A program made the translations under genes and the position numbers. 12,793 nt of DNA from Candidatus Gastranaerophilales bacterium. GTDB taxonomy: Bacteria; Cyanobacteriota; Vampirovibrionia; Gastranaerophilales; Gastranaerophilaceae. This document shows, piece by piece, positions 1-7,137 of this stretch. The stretch spans positions 1-12,793 of the forward strand of contig CAJONH010000179.1 in assembly GCA_905235825.1 (NCBI GenBank), read 5' to 3'. How positions within the stretch are numbered: position 1 is the first letter of the stretch; each line of letters opens with the position of its first letter. The notes under the pieces are model-generated. The model was not told the DNA's origin. It searched no databases and worked only from the letters and a program-made list of their open reading frames with translations.

Positions 1-81
1 ATCTAAATTCTTTAGAAAATAGTAATCATAAGGCGGATTGTCTATTTTGTCTTTTTTTAAATAATCAACTATATTTAACAT
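1..81 (-). CDS. N-terminal fragment of an unidentified gene, running off the left edge
   Basis: An open frame runs on the minus strand from ATG at 81 to the window edge, giving 27 codons without a stop. The product starts MLNIVDYLKKDKIDN and continues with an aromatic-rich stretch (PPYDYYF). No family can be named from this fragment. The ribosome site is poor (only an A-rich tract precedes the ATG), but a TATAAT-like element lies about 45 bases upstream. It would be transcribed divergently from the tandem-HTH gene at 389, so the intervening region could control both. In this AT-rich DNA a 27-codon open frame could arise by chance, so the call rests on the promoter-like element and the layout. 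Confidence 0.4.
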   Translation of the reverse strand, partial: MLNIVDYLKKDKIDNPPYDYYFLKNLD

Positions 82-126
82 AATTTTTCTATATTTAAAC
101 TTGATACGCAGTACAAAATAAATACA

Positions 127-132
127 ATTATA
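127..132 (-). promoter_or_regulatory. possible -10 element (TATAAT) for the leftward gene
   Basis: The minus strand reads GAGTATAATTG here, a perfect -10 hexamer about 45 bases upstream of the ATG at 81. No good -35 is visible at the 16-18 bp spacing, so this is tentative in such AT-rich sequence. Confidence 0.3.
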
Positions 133-202
133 CTCACTCTGATTTTTATACCGATTGAGTTATGCATTTTTTTTATTTATAATTATGCCCAAAAGATTAT
201 GC

Positions 203-228
203 GAATATTTTATCCTATAAAAATATTC
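203..228. repeat. imperfect inverted repeat (GAATATTTTAT / ATAAAAATATTC)
   Basis: The arms 203-213 and 217-228 are complementary apart from one extra A, separated by CCT. It is mostly A/T and has no T-tract, so an operator or weak hairpin is as likely as a terminator. Confidence 0.5.
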
Positions 229-319
229 AGTTTATTTATGCTTAAATAACAGCCTATACATAGGATATTATATTACAGCATTTTTTAAAACATAATTTTA
301 CTTTTTCAACAAAAAAATA

Positions 320-340
320 ATACCAAACTTATACCAAACT
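320..340. promoter_or_regulatory. tandem direct repeat ATACCAAACT, possible operator
   Basis: ATACCAAACT occurs at 320-329 and again at 331-340, exactly 11 bp (one helical turn) apart, 48 bp upstream of the start codon of the tandem-HTH gene. It is one of the few G/C-containing motifs in this A/T-rich leader. Same-face direct repeats are typical of cooperative binding sites, so autoregulation by the downstream protein is plausible but not shown. Confidence 0.45.
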
Positions 341-354
341 GTCAACTAAAATCT

Positions 355-374
355 TAAAAATTTTAAAATTTTTA
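355..374. repeat. 20-bp perfect A/T palindrome
   Basis: TAAAAATTTTAAAATTTTTA reads identically on both strands, directly upstream of the ribosome site (GGTGA at 379-383) of the HTH gene. It could be an operator or a chance product of extreme A/T content. Confidence 0.45.
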
Positions 375-388
375 TTCGGTGAAATCAA

Positions 389-841
389 ATGAACATAAAT
401 GAGCTTTTGAACGAGTTAGTAAAACATAATATTTCATTATCAGGCAGAGCTATTTCACAAATATGGGGCATGGATGAAACCAGTTTTAGTAAAAAAAAGA
501 AATCGGGAACTCAAATTAAACAAAAAAACATTATGCAGCTTGAAGATGCATTGGGTATAAAATTAACATCAAAAGAAAATTATGAAACAATAAATAACTC
601 ACTTTCACGCTATTCGAATAATAATATAAAAGAAAAAAGAAAATATTTCGGAAAAAGAATAGAAATAATTAAAAATAAAAATAAACTCTCTGACCTTGAA
701 ATGGCTAAACTTCTTAATATAAATGAAAAAGAGCTTATTAATATAATCAAGGGAGAAATTCAGCCTGATTTAAATTTATTAGATAATATAAAACAAAATT
801 TTCAAGTTTCTATTGATTGGCTTTTATATAATGATAATTGA
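389..841 (+). CDS. small tandem helix-turn-helix (XRE-like) DNA-binding protein
   Basis: The 150-residue product looks like two consecutive XRE-type helix-turn-helix domains. The C-terminal one (about 86-147) is the clearer: FGKRIEIIKNKNKLS, then EMAKLLNINEKELINIIKGE, then the closing LDNIKQNFQVSIDWLL typical of Cro/cI-like repressors. The N-terminal half (about 4-60) has a divergent version ending LEDALGIKL. No catalytic, protease or oligomerisation domain follows, so it is probably a simple repressor or accessory DNA-binding protein. The start is supported by GGTGA six bases before the ATG. The leader contains paired direct repeats and a palindrome, suggesting autoregulation. It ends only 3 bp from the convergent end of metH, with no terminator between. 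Its target is unknown; phage or mobile-element origin is possible, but nothing else mobile is visible. Confidence 0.75.
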   Translation: MNINELLNELVKHNISLSGRAISQIWGMDETSFSKKKKSGTQIKQKNIMQLEDALGIKLTSKENYETINNSLSRYSNNNIKEKRKYFGKRIEIIKNKNKLSDLEMAKLLNINEKELINIIKGEIQPDLNLLDNIKQNFQVSIDWLLYNDN

Positions 842-844
842 TAT

Positions 845-3523
845 TTACTTTGCGTAAATATTAGCATGATTGTTATAATATTCTTCTCTTAGTTTATTTT
901 GTTCTGATTTTAAATTTTCCAAAAATTTTTTATCTTTTAGTATTATTTTTTGTGCAATCGGAGCAACCTCGGAAGCCCCCGAAGCATGGACGACAACTCC
1001 GTGATATTCCGTCGCAATTTTTATTGCGGTATGCATTTTGCTTGTTGTAGCACCGCCAACTATAAGTCCCGGCAGAGTTAAACCTTCTTTTTCCATTTGT
1101 TGTGCAACATAAATCATCTCGTCCAATGAGGGAGTTATTAATCCTGACAAGCCTATAATATCTGCATTATGCTCTTGTGCCGCACTCAAAATATCCTTAC
1201 AATTTACCATTACACCTAAATCTATAACATCAAAATTATTACACGTAAGTATTAATGATAAAATATTTTTTCCTATATCGTGAACATCTCCTTTTACTGT
1301 TGCAAGTACTATTTTCCCGATTGATTTATGTTCTTCACTGTTTGATATGCGTGTTTTTATCATTTCAACAGCCTGTTTCATAACTCTTGCACTTTTAACC
1401 ACCTGAGGAAGAAACATTTTTCCATCGCCGAAAAGTTCTCCTATCTTTTCCATACCTGCCATTAACGGTTTTTCAATCAATTCCAATGGAAAATATTTTT
1501 CCAATGCTTCATTTATATCTTGTTCCAAATATTCGGTATTGCCTTTTATAAGTGCATATTGAAGTTTTTTTTCAATATTTTCGCTCCGCCATTCATTTTG
1601 CTTTTTATCCGATTTTGTTTTTACTTCTAATTCATTATTTTGAGCATATTCAAGAAGTTTTTCTCCTGCATCATCAGTTGTGTTAAGTATAACCGCCTCG
1701 CATAACGACTTTAGAGGTTCTTCAATTTCATCATATATATCAAGCATGCCTGCATTTACAATTCCTATATCAAGCCCGGCATTAACGGCATGATATAAAA
1801 AAACGCTGTGAAGTGCCTGTCTTATACGATTTAATCCTCTGAAAGAAAATGAAAGATTACTTATACCGCCTGAAATAAGTACATCAGGCATTTCGGATTT
1901 TATTATTTTTACTGCTTCAATAAAAGATATTGCATTTATATTATGTTCTTTCATTCCCGTCGCTACAGGAAAAATATTCAGGTCAAAAATCATATTATTA
2001 TCATCAATACCAATTTTTTTCAGAAGTTTATATGCCCTTCGCACTATTTCCACTCTGCGTTCAACGGTTGATGCCTGCCCTTTCTCATCAAAAGCCATAA
2101 TAATCATTGCCGCACCGAGATTATTAATTTCTTTTGCCTGATTTATAAATGCATCTTCTCCTTCTTTTAAACTTATTGAATTTACTATTGATTTTCCCTG
2201 AACACATTTCAAACCTGCAATTATTACATCAAACTTGGAAGAATCAATCATAATCGGAACTTTTGCTATATCCGGTTCGGTTTGAGCATAATTTAAAAAA
2301 TCAATCATCATTTTTTTTGAGTCGATTAAATCTTTATCCATGCTGACATCTATAATATTTGCACCGTTTTCTATCTGCTGTCTTGCTATATCAATTGCAG
2401 AGATTAAATTATTTTCCTCAATAAGACGGGCAAATTTTAATGAACCTGTTACATTTGTTCTTTCGCCGACCATAATAAAATTTTGGTGTTTTTTATCAAA
2501 CAAAAAAGATTCCAAACCTGTAAACACAGGTTTATGGATATTTCTAAAATTATTTTTTGGTTTTATATTCTTTAATGCGTCACTTATAGCACGAATATGC
2601 TCGGGAGTAGTTCCGCAGCAGCCGCCTGCAATATTAATGCATCCATCTAATGCCAAATCTTTATACCCTTGTGCCATTATTTCGGGAGTATCTCTATAAT
2701 TTCCAAAAGCATCCGGAATACCCGCATTTGCATACAAACTAATAAAACAACCCGCATAACTGCTTAGCTCTCTTATATACGGTTTCATATCATTTATTCC
2801 GAGTGCACAATTTATTCCGACCGATAACGGCTTAGCATGCTCAACACTGTAATAAAAAGCCTCTAATTGCTGCCCCGAAAGCGTTCTTCCGGATTTATCA
2901 GACATAGTTACGGATATCATTATGGGAAGTTCTTTATTTCTTTCGCTAAATACCTGTTTTATTGCATAAATGGCTGCTTTTGCATTAAGTGTATCAAAAA
3001 CAGTTTCAATTAAAAGAATATCGACACCTTCATCCACAAGTACTTCCGCCTGCTCTTTATATACGGCGGAAAGCTCATCAAATGTGACATCTCTATAAGA
3101 CGGATTTTCAACATCAGGTGATATTGATGCGGTTTTTCCTGTTGGGCCTATTGAACCCGCAATAAAGCGGGGATTTTCCGGTGTAGAATACTCTCTTATT
3201 GCTTCTTTTGCAATTTTTACGGCATTCTCATTCATTTCTTTTACAAGATAAGAAAGCCCGTATTCTTTTTGAGATAACGCATTTGCCCCGAATGTATTTG
3301 TTTCTATAATATCAGCACCGGCTTCAAGAAATTTTTTATGTATATCTTTTATAACATCGGGGCGAGTCAATGATAACACATCATTATTACCTTTCAGAAA
3401 AATTTTATGCTCTGATAATATTTTTCCTCTGTAATCTTCCTCGCTTAACGAGTATTTTTGGAGATTAGACCCCATTGCTCCGTCTAAAATAAGTATTTTT
3501 TCTTTTAGTATATCTCTTATCAT
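845..3523 (-). CDS. metH: cobalamin-dependent methionine synthase lacking the reactivation domain
   Basis: This cytosolic enzyme transfers the methyl group of methyltetrahydrofolate through cobalamin to homocysteine, giving methionine. Three of the four MetH modules are present in the usual order. The homocysteine-binding barrel (about 1-320) has zinc cysteines C239 (GINCALG) and C302/C303 (GGCCGTTPEHI). The pterin-binding barrel (about 348-615) contains GERTNVTGS at 353-361. The B12 cap and Rossmann modules (about 645-870) carry the DVHDIG motif with axial ligand H748, GLSGLITPSLDEM and GGATTSK. The protein ends at 892 residues; the E. coli enzyme is about 1227. The missing part is the C-terminal S-adenosylmethionine-dependent activation domain. 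The end is clean (LREEYYNNHANIYAK, then stop) and no continuation is seen downstream, so this looks like the short natural form known from organisms such as Thermotoga rather than a frameshift. ATG 3523 has AAGAAG about 10 bases upstream and a good promoter. No riboswitch fits in the short leader. Confidence 0.95.
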   Translation of the reverse strand: MIRDILKEKILILDGAMGSNLQKYSLSEEDYRGKILSEHKIFLKGNNDVLSLTRPDVIKDIHKKFLEAGADIIETNTFGANALSQKEYGLSYLVKEMNENAVKIAKEAIREYSTPENPRFIAGSIGPTGKTASISPDVENPSYRDVTFDELSAVYKEQAEVLVDEGVDILLIETVFDTLNAKAAIYAIKQVFSERNKELPIMISVTMSDKSGRTLSGQQLEAFYYSVEHAKPLSVGINCALGINDMKPYIRELSSYAGCFISLYANAGIPDAFGNYRDTPEIMAQGYKDLALDGCINIAGGCCGTTPEHIRAISDALKNIKPKNNFRNIHKPVFTGLESFLFDKKHQNFIMVGERTNVTGSLKFARLIEENNLISAIDIARQQIENGANIIDVSMDKDLIDSKKMMIDFLNYAQTEPDIAKVPIMIDSSKFDVIIAGLKCVQGKSIVNSISLKEGEDAFINQAKEINNLGAAMIIMAFDEKGQASTVERRVEIVRRAYKLLKKIGIDDNNMIFDLNIFPVATGMKEHNINAISFIEAVKIIKSEMPDVLISGGISNLSFSFRGLNRIRQALHSVFLYHAVNAGLDIGIVNAGMLDIYDEIEEPLKSLCEAVILNTTDDAGEKLLEYAQNNELEVKTKSDKKQNEWRSENIEKKLQYALIKGNTEYLEQDINEALEKYFPLELIEKPLMAGMEKIGELFGDGKMFLPQVVKSARVMKQAVEMIKTRISNSEEHKSIGKIVLATVKGDVHDIGKNILSLILTCNNFDVIDLGVMVNCKDILSAAQEHNADIIGLSGLITPSLDEMIYVAQQMEKEGLTLPGLIVGGATTSKMHTAIKIATEYHGVVVHASGASEVAPIAQKIILKDKKFLENLKSEQNKLREEYYNNHANIYAK

Positions 3524-3550
3524 AGAATTATTATACTTCTTATTTTTTTC

Positions 3551-3579
3551 ATGTTATTATCAGTTCAATCAATTGTCAA
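3551..3579 (-). promoter_or_regulatory. metH promoter
   Basis: On the minus strand, a perfect -35 TTGACA (3579-3574), a 17-bp spacer and -10 TAACAT (3556-3551) predict a start near 3544 and a leader of about 20 bases. A second TATAAT sits at 3535-3530, only six bases before the ATG, and could give a leaderless transcript. The leader is too short for a cobalamin or SAM riboswitch. Confidence 0.55.
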
Positions 3580-3624
3580 TTTATGACTCACAGTTCCGGA
3601 TTAATTTATTCAGGGAAATTTTAA

Positions 3625-4617
3625 ATGGATATAAAAAGCAGTATTTATAAAAGACTCATTCCTTTGTGGAATATATATAAACTTTTGCAATTCAGAAAAA
3701 AAAAGATATTAGTGATAAATGCCGCATCAGGATTCGGTGATTACTTGTGGGCAAGATACTATTTTGATTTATTCAAAGAAAAATACAAAAATCATGTTTT
3801 TATTTTAATAGGTACAAACAGATGGATAGATTTCGCAAAATATCACGACAGAGATATTTTTGATTTATTCATTAAAGTATCACACTTAAGCAGAGTTAAA
3901 AATATGAAATGGCAGCTTAGCTGTTTTAACTTTGTAAATGCTGATATTTTTATAAATATTATGCCTGCTTGGACTTCAATAAAGCAATCCGTTAAATGCC
4001 TTGAATATTATGAATTGCCTCGTGATATAAATTCGTACAGAGAAGGAATATCCGAATTTTGCAAAAATTTTTTTGATATACCAGTTGATTACAAATACAA
4101 GTATAAAGAACAGCCAAATTTAATAAACGGACAAACTGATTATATAATTATTGTCTTAGGCGGATTTGATATGGGGCAGTTTTCTGCTTCACAGATAATA
4201 CAGATAATTGATTATATTACACATATTTATAATAAGAACAAAATATTGCTGCTTGGCGATGATAAAGATGTCGGATTATGTCATGAAATATTAAAACAAA
4301 CAAAACACACAGATAGAATAATTGACGGCTGCGATAAATTTAAAATCCAACATTTGTTCGGTATTGTTCAAAATGCTTTGTTTGTTATAACTCCAAATAC
4401 TTCTATTTATCATATTTGTATTTTGTTGAATAAAAAATGTATTTGTGCAAGTATTAACAGATTTAATACTCTTGAATTAAAAAATAATAATGCAATATAT
4501 ATTTTAAATACGGATGAAAATTCAGCGGTAAAAAAGATTTCTGAATTTGATATAAAATATTTTATTAATGCAATTGATAAATTAAATACCGAAATGAAAA
4601 TTATCCAAAGCAAATAA
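3625..4617 (+). CDS. glycosyltransferase family 9-like (heptosyltransferase-like) protein
   Basis: The 330-residue product has the two-Rossmann-domain (GT-B) layout of ADP-heptose:LPS heptosyltransferases. After a short basic lead-in, the first strand KILVINAASGFGDYLWARYYF (28-48) contains the GFGD loop with the family's conserved acidic residue (D39). The second domain begins near 172 (YIIIVLGGF) and includes KILLLGDDKD (206-215). The acceptor/nucleotide-side motif appears as VITPNTSIYHICILL (254-268), where the family usually has NDTG..H.A; here the Asp-Thr-Gly is replaced by Asn-Thr-Ser. No signal peptide is present, so it should act at the cytoplasmic membrane face on a lipid-linked or LPS-type acceptor. 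AGGGA lies eight bases before the ATG. It is transcribed alone, divergent from metH. Sequence conservation is weak, so donor and acceptor cannot be given. Confidence 0.7.
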   Translation: MDIKSSIYKRLIPLWNIYKLLQFRKKKILVINAASGFGDYLWARYYFDLFKEKYKNHVFILIGTNRWIDFAKYHDRDIFDLFIKVSHLSRVKNMKWQLSCFNFVNADIFINIMPAWTSIKQSVKCLEYYELPRDINSYREGISEFCKNFFDIPVDYKYKYKEQPNLINGQTDYIIIVLGGFDMGQFSASQIIQIIDYITHIYNKNKILLLGDDKDVGLCHEILKQTKHTDRIIDGCDKFKIQHLFGIVQNALFVITPNTSIYHICILLNKKCICASINRFNTLELKNNNAIYILNTDENSAVKKISEFDIKYFINAIDKLNTEMKIIQSK

Positions 4618-4618
4618 T

Positions 4619-4633
4619 GTATAAATTTTATAC
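4619..4633. terminator. possible weak bidirectional terminator
   Basis: GTATAAA-T-TTTATAC is a 15-bp palindrome between the convergent GT9 gene and the Crp/Fnr gene, followed on the plus strand by T-rich tracts. The stem is nearly all A/T with a minimal loop, so termination is only suggested by position. Confidence 0.25.
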
Positions 4634-4667
4634 CATTTTTACCCGTATTTTTTATACTTAATTTATG

Positions 4668-5303
4668 CTATTTCAATAATTCAAAACTATTTTTATAAAA
4701 TCTTAGAATACCTTCATCTCGCATTTTGCATAATTCTCTTGACATTGCACTTCTGTCCGTGCATAAAAATTTTGCCATTTCTTCTCTCGTATACGGCACA
4801 GTAAAAACTTCACCCTCTTTTTTATAGTTGTTTAATAAAGCAAGTATTTTGCATCTTATGTTCTTTTGTCCTATTATATCTATTTTTTCATTTAAAATAT
4901 TATTTTGTTTTGAAATGATTTTCATGATATTTCGTATTATCTGCAAATGAGCTTTACAAAGTTTTTCACATGGTGTGACTACTTTTTCATAAGGAATATA
5001 AAGTACTTCACACTCCTCTAATGCTACAATATCAACAGGACTTTTATTTAATCCGCAGCATACCATATTCTGACCGAAAATATTATCTGTTCGGAGTTTT
5101 TCTATAATATTATAATTACCCAAATAATCAATTTTACATATTTCAGCTTTACCTGATAATATTATCCCAAGATAATTAATACTTTTACCCGTCTTTAAAA
5201 TTAAATCGTTTTTTTTAAAGACTTTTGTTTTTATTCCTATACATTGCAAAATTCTAAGAATTTCACTATCATCAATATTTTCAAATAAATCTGATTCAAT
5301 CAT
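4668..5303 (-). CDS. Crp/Fnr-family transcriptional regulator
   Basis: The 211-residue length and layout fit the Crp/Fnr family. An N-terminal cyclic-nucleotide-binding-like beta barrel spans about 20-112 (KKNDLILKTG, LGIILSGKAEI, IFGQNMVCCG), a dimerisation helix about 114-142, and a C-terminal winged HTH about 145-210. In the HTH, YTREEMAKFLCTDRSAMSRE is the classic recognition segment. The phosphate-binding Arg-x-Ser/Ala signature of cAMP-binding Crp is not seen near SPVDIVA (88-94), so cAMP is unlikely to be the ligand. There are ten cysteines (21, 56, 82, 83, 98, 112, 116, 151, 181, 192), but their spacing is not the FNR iron-sulfur pattern. Redox sensing is possible but unproven. The ATG directly follows the stop codon of the upstream secreted-protein gene (TAAATG), so the two are translated from one mRNA. 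Its targets are unknown. Confidence 0.88.
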   Translation of the reverse strand: MIESDLFENIDDSEILRILQCIGIKTKVFKKNDLILKTGKSINYLGIILSGKAEICKIDYLGNYNIIEKLRTDNIFGQNMVCCGLNKSPVDIVALEECEVLYIPYEKVVTPCEKLCKAHLQIIRNIMKIISKQNNILNEKIDIIGQKNIRCKILALLNNYKKEGEVFTVPYTREEMAKFLCTDRSAMSRELCKMRDEGILRFYKNSFELLK

Positions 5304-6437
5304 TTATAAATATTTCTGTTTAGCTTTTTTATTGCCTTTTTTCTTCAAATCATTTATATGTAAATCTCTTTTTACATTTTCAATGGAAATTTTAGCCAAT
5401 GGTTTATGATATCTTCTGTCATAAAACACAAGCCAATGTTCACGATTAGGATTATCAACCGCAAAAGACAAAGTTCCCGAAACATTTTCTCCACGTTTTA
5501 TTGATTTTGTTCCAAGCGAATTTTTATGATTACTAAATATAGAAGGACGGTAACTGTTATGTAAATCATTTATCATTTCTATATCAAAACTTGAAAAATT
5601 CGTTTGGGAATTATTTTTTATAATTACATCAAGTGTAATTGTATTTAAATTATCAAACGGGTCTTTTTCCAAAAAAATATCATTAATTAGAACATCCAGC
5701 CCTTCATATTTTATTTCTTCCTGTCTTAGAGCCTCATGCGTAAGAACCTGAATTGGTTCAGAGCTTGTAATATGAACTTTAATTTCATCCCCCGGTGAAA
5801 TTAGGACGTTTTCACCTTTTCTAAAAAGACTCATTCCAAGTGCAATAATACCCCCGATTGCGGCACCGCCTGCAAGTGTGTATCCCTGACTTACTATTGC
5901 ACCTTCAATACCTGCAAGCTGTAATGCAGCCATTGTACCCGTAATACCACCTATTGCAACAGATGCGGTACTTTCACCTATTACCTTAGCCGTTGATTTT
6001 GCAGGATTTAATTTTGATGTCATTCCGCCTTCTATAGGTATTTCTCTGCCATCGGGAGTAATAAGATAATCAAAAGAAAGTTCTATATACCCGTCCCGCC
6101 CCATTCTTTTCGGATCGGAAATATTTCTTATTATTCCGTGTGCTATTGTTCCTTTTGGAAGCAATATTCCTGTATCAGCCAAAACATCTTTTGATACTTC
6201 AGCAAAAAACTCATCACCTTCTATTGATGTCGCTCCGTTTAAAACTTGCGAAACCGTTAATTCAACAGACTTCTTGCTTTCAAGTTTTTTTGTTTCTTTT
6301 GTAAAAATTTTATCATTTTGTATTTTATTACTGTTTGTTTCTTCTATATGTCCTTGCAGCGGTATCGCATAAACAGGCATAAAATAAAAACCGATAAGTC
6401 CTGACAATATTATTATTGATGTAATTCTTTTTTTCAT
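5304..6437 (-). CDS. Sec-exported protein with glycine-rich hydrophobic segment and Ig-like C-terminus
   Basis: Numbering here is from the longer start at 6449. Residues 5-28 are a clear signal peptide (MKKR, hydrophobic core, VYA with likely cleavage before IPLQ). A beta-rich region (about 62-145) contains SVELTVSQVLNGATS, LLPKGTIAHGIIRNI and DYLITPDGREIPIEGG. This LPKGT...PDG pattern recalls a domain of VirB10/TrbI-type envelope proteins, but the match is loose. A Gly/Ala-rich hydrophobic stretch (about 155-207) looks membrane-associated. The C-terminal part (about 245-358) has the beta-sandwich look of DUF4352-like Ig domains (DVIIKNNSQTNF, ENVSGTLSFAV, HWLVFYDRR), followed by a basic tail. 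I chose ATG 6437 because GGCAGGG lies just before it and it begins the signal peptide; ATG 6449 has no ribosome site but could be leaderless. The exact role is unknown; it shares a transcript with the regulator that follows. Confidence 0.75.
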   Translation of the reverse strand: MKKRITSIIILSGLIGFYFMPVYAIPLQGHIEETNSNKIQNDKIFTKETKKLESKKSVELTVSQVLNGATSIEGDEFFAEVSKDVLADTGILLPKGTIAHGIIRNISDPKRMGRDGYIELSFDYLITPDGREIPIEGGMTSKLNPAKSTAKVIGESTASVAIGGITGTMAALQLAGIEGAIVSQGYTLAGGAAIGGIIALGMSLFRKGENVLISPGDEIKVHITSSEPIQVLTHEALRQEEIKYEGLDVLINDIFLEKDPFDNLNTITLDVIIKNNSQTNFSSFDIEMINDLHNSYRPSIFSNHKNSLGTKSIKRGENVSGTLSFAVDNPNREHWLVFYDRRYHKPLAKISIENVKRDLHINDLKKKGNKKAKQKYL

Positions 6438-6460
6438 ATTCCCTGCCATTTTATATTTTA
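6438..6460 (-). promoter_or_regulatory. start-deciding ribosome site and candidate -10 for the secreted protein
   Basis: The minus strand has GGCAGGG (6447-6441) three bases before ATG 6437, favouring that start over ATG 6449. A TAAAAT hexamer (6460-6455) would place a transcript start at about 6448, almost on ATG 6449. A leaderless start there cannot be excluded. Confidence 0.35.
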
Positions 6461-6624
6461 CTACATTTAAACTGAAAAATGTACAAATTTATTTTGAAAA
6501 TCCCCGGATGCTTAACAAATTTGCATAAAGAATAAAATGGAAGAATCTGATACAATTAACAACTAACCGAATTTTCAATGATTTCAGAAAATTTTTAAAA
6601 TATAATGAAAAAAAGAAATAATTG

Positions 6625-7137
6625 TTAAATTGAAATACGGTGAAATTCAGATTTAATTTCGGCTGTATCATAAGATGCTATTGACACAGCATACTCTTGT
6701 ACTGATGTTTTTTCATCTTTAAAAATCATACTTTTAATACTGTTTGCCTGCTTTTGCAGTTTAAATTCGGCTTCATATTTTGTCCAGCATTTATAAAATT
6801 CTTCTATAGAATTTTCTTTTAATTTAAAATTCATACGTTCAGCAATATTCAGCCAATCTCTGTTTTTTATAATCTCAATATCAAAACCTACATCATTAAA
6901 ATCAAAACACACTGCCGCAATATTATGCGAATGAGAAATACTAAAATGTACATCGGCAAATTTAAATTCAGGTTTATTATTTATAACTTCAATTTCACTA
7001 TTTTCAATATGAAAATATTTTTTTGCTGCATACTCAACTATATATAATCCTGCATTATGTTCTTTTTCGTGTTTTGTTCCGCCGTTTATTATTCCTGCAT
7101 TAATGTAATCATCAATGTACAAATAAAAAATATCCAT
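6625..7137 (-). CDS. 4'-phosphopantetheinyl transferase (Sfp-type)
   Basis: This enzyme moves phosphopantetheine from coenzyme A to a conserved serine of acyl, peptidyl or aryl carrier proteins in the cytosol. The 170-residue product contains the family's three motifs: HFSISHSH (64-71) with the basic and serine residues that hold CoA, GFDIE (84-88) whose D86 and E88 bind magnesium, and WTKYEAEFK (118-126) with E122 and K126. The usual lysine before that glutamate (WxxKE) is Y121 here. It is shorter than Sfp (about 224) because the N-terminal half is reduced. Its ATG overlaps the stop of the upstream TIM-barrel gene by one base (TAATG), so it is translationally coupled as the last gene of a three-gene operon. 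No carrier protein is encoded in the window. It may serve fatty-acid synthesis (AcpS role) or a secondary metabolite. Confidence 0.85.
   Translation of the reverse strand: MDIFYLYIDDYINAGIINGGTKHEKEHNAGLYIVEYAAKKYFHIENSEIEVINNKPEFKFADVHFSISHSHNIAAVCFDFNDVGFDIEIIKNRDWLNIAERMNFKLKENSIEEFYKCWTKYEAEFKLQKQANSIKSMIFKDEKTSVQEYAVSIASYDTAEIKSEFHRISI

Larger units (their letters stand above)
82..388. other. 307-bp divergent intergenic region with repeats
   Basis: No convincing gene is seen on either strand. It holds a near-perfect A/T-rich hairpin (203-228), a small palindrome CCTATACATAGG-like (253-264, arms CCTAT/ATAGG), two copies of ATACCAAACT whose starts are 11 bp apart (320-340), and a 20-bp perfect A/T palindrome (355-374). 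The last two elements lie just upstream of the HTH gene, a typical place for autoregulatory operators. That role is inferred. Confidence 0.6.

Noticed and set aside
2340..2699. 119-codon open frame on the plus strand
   Set aside because: It lies wholly inside metH on the opposite strand, and the metH reading has all its motifs here. No ribosome site or family resemblance supports the frame.
3524..3624. SAM or cobalamin riboswitch before metH
   Set aside because: The intergenic space is 101 bp and the predicted leader about 20 bases, too short for either class, and no typical box is seen.
4410..4613. 67-codon minus-strand frame
   Set aside because: It is antisense to the end of the GT9-like gene; the hydrophobic look follows from the A/T composition.
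6489..6671. 60-codon minus-strand frame
   Set aside because: It begins inside the PPTase gene in another frame and is Phe/Leu/Asn-rich in the A/T-biased spacer. No ribosome site is seen.
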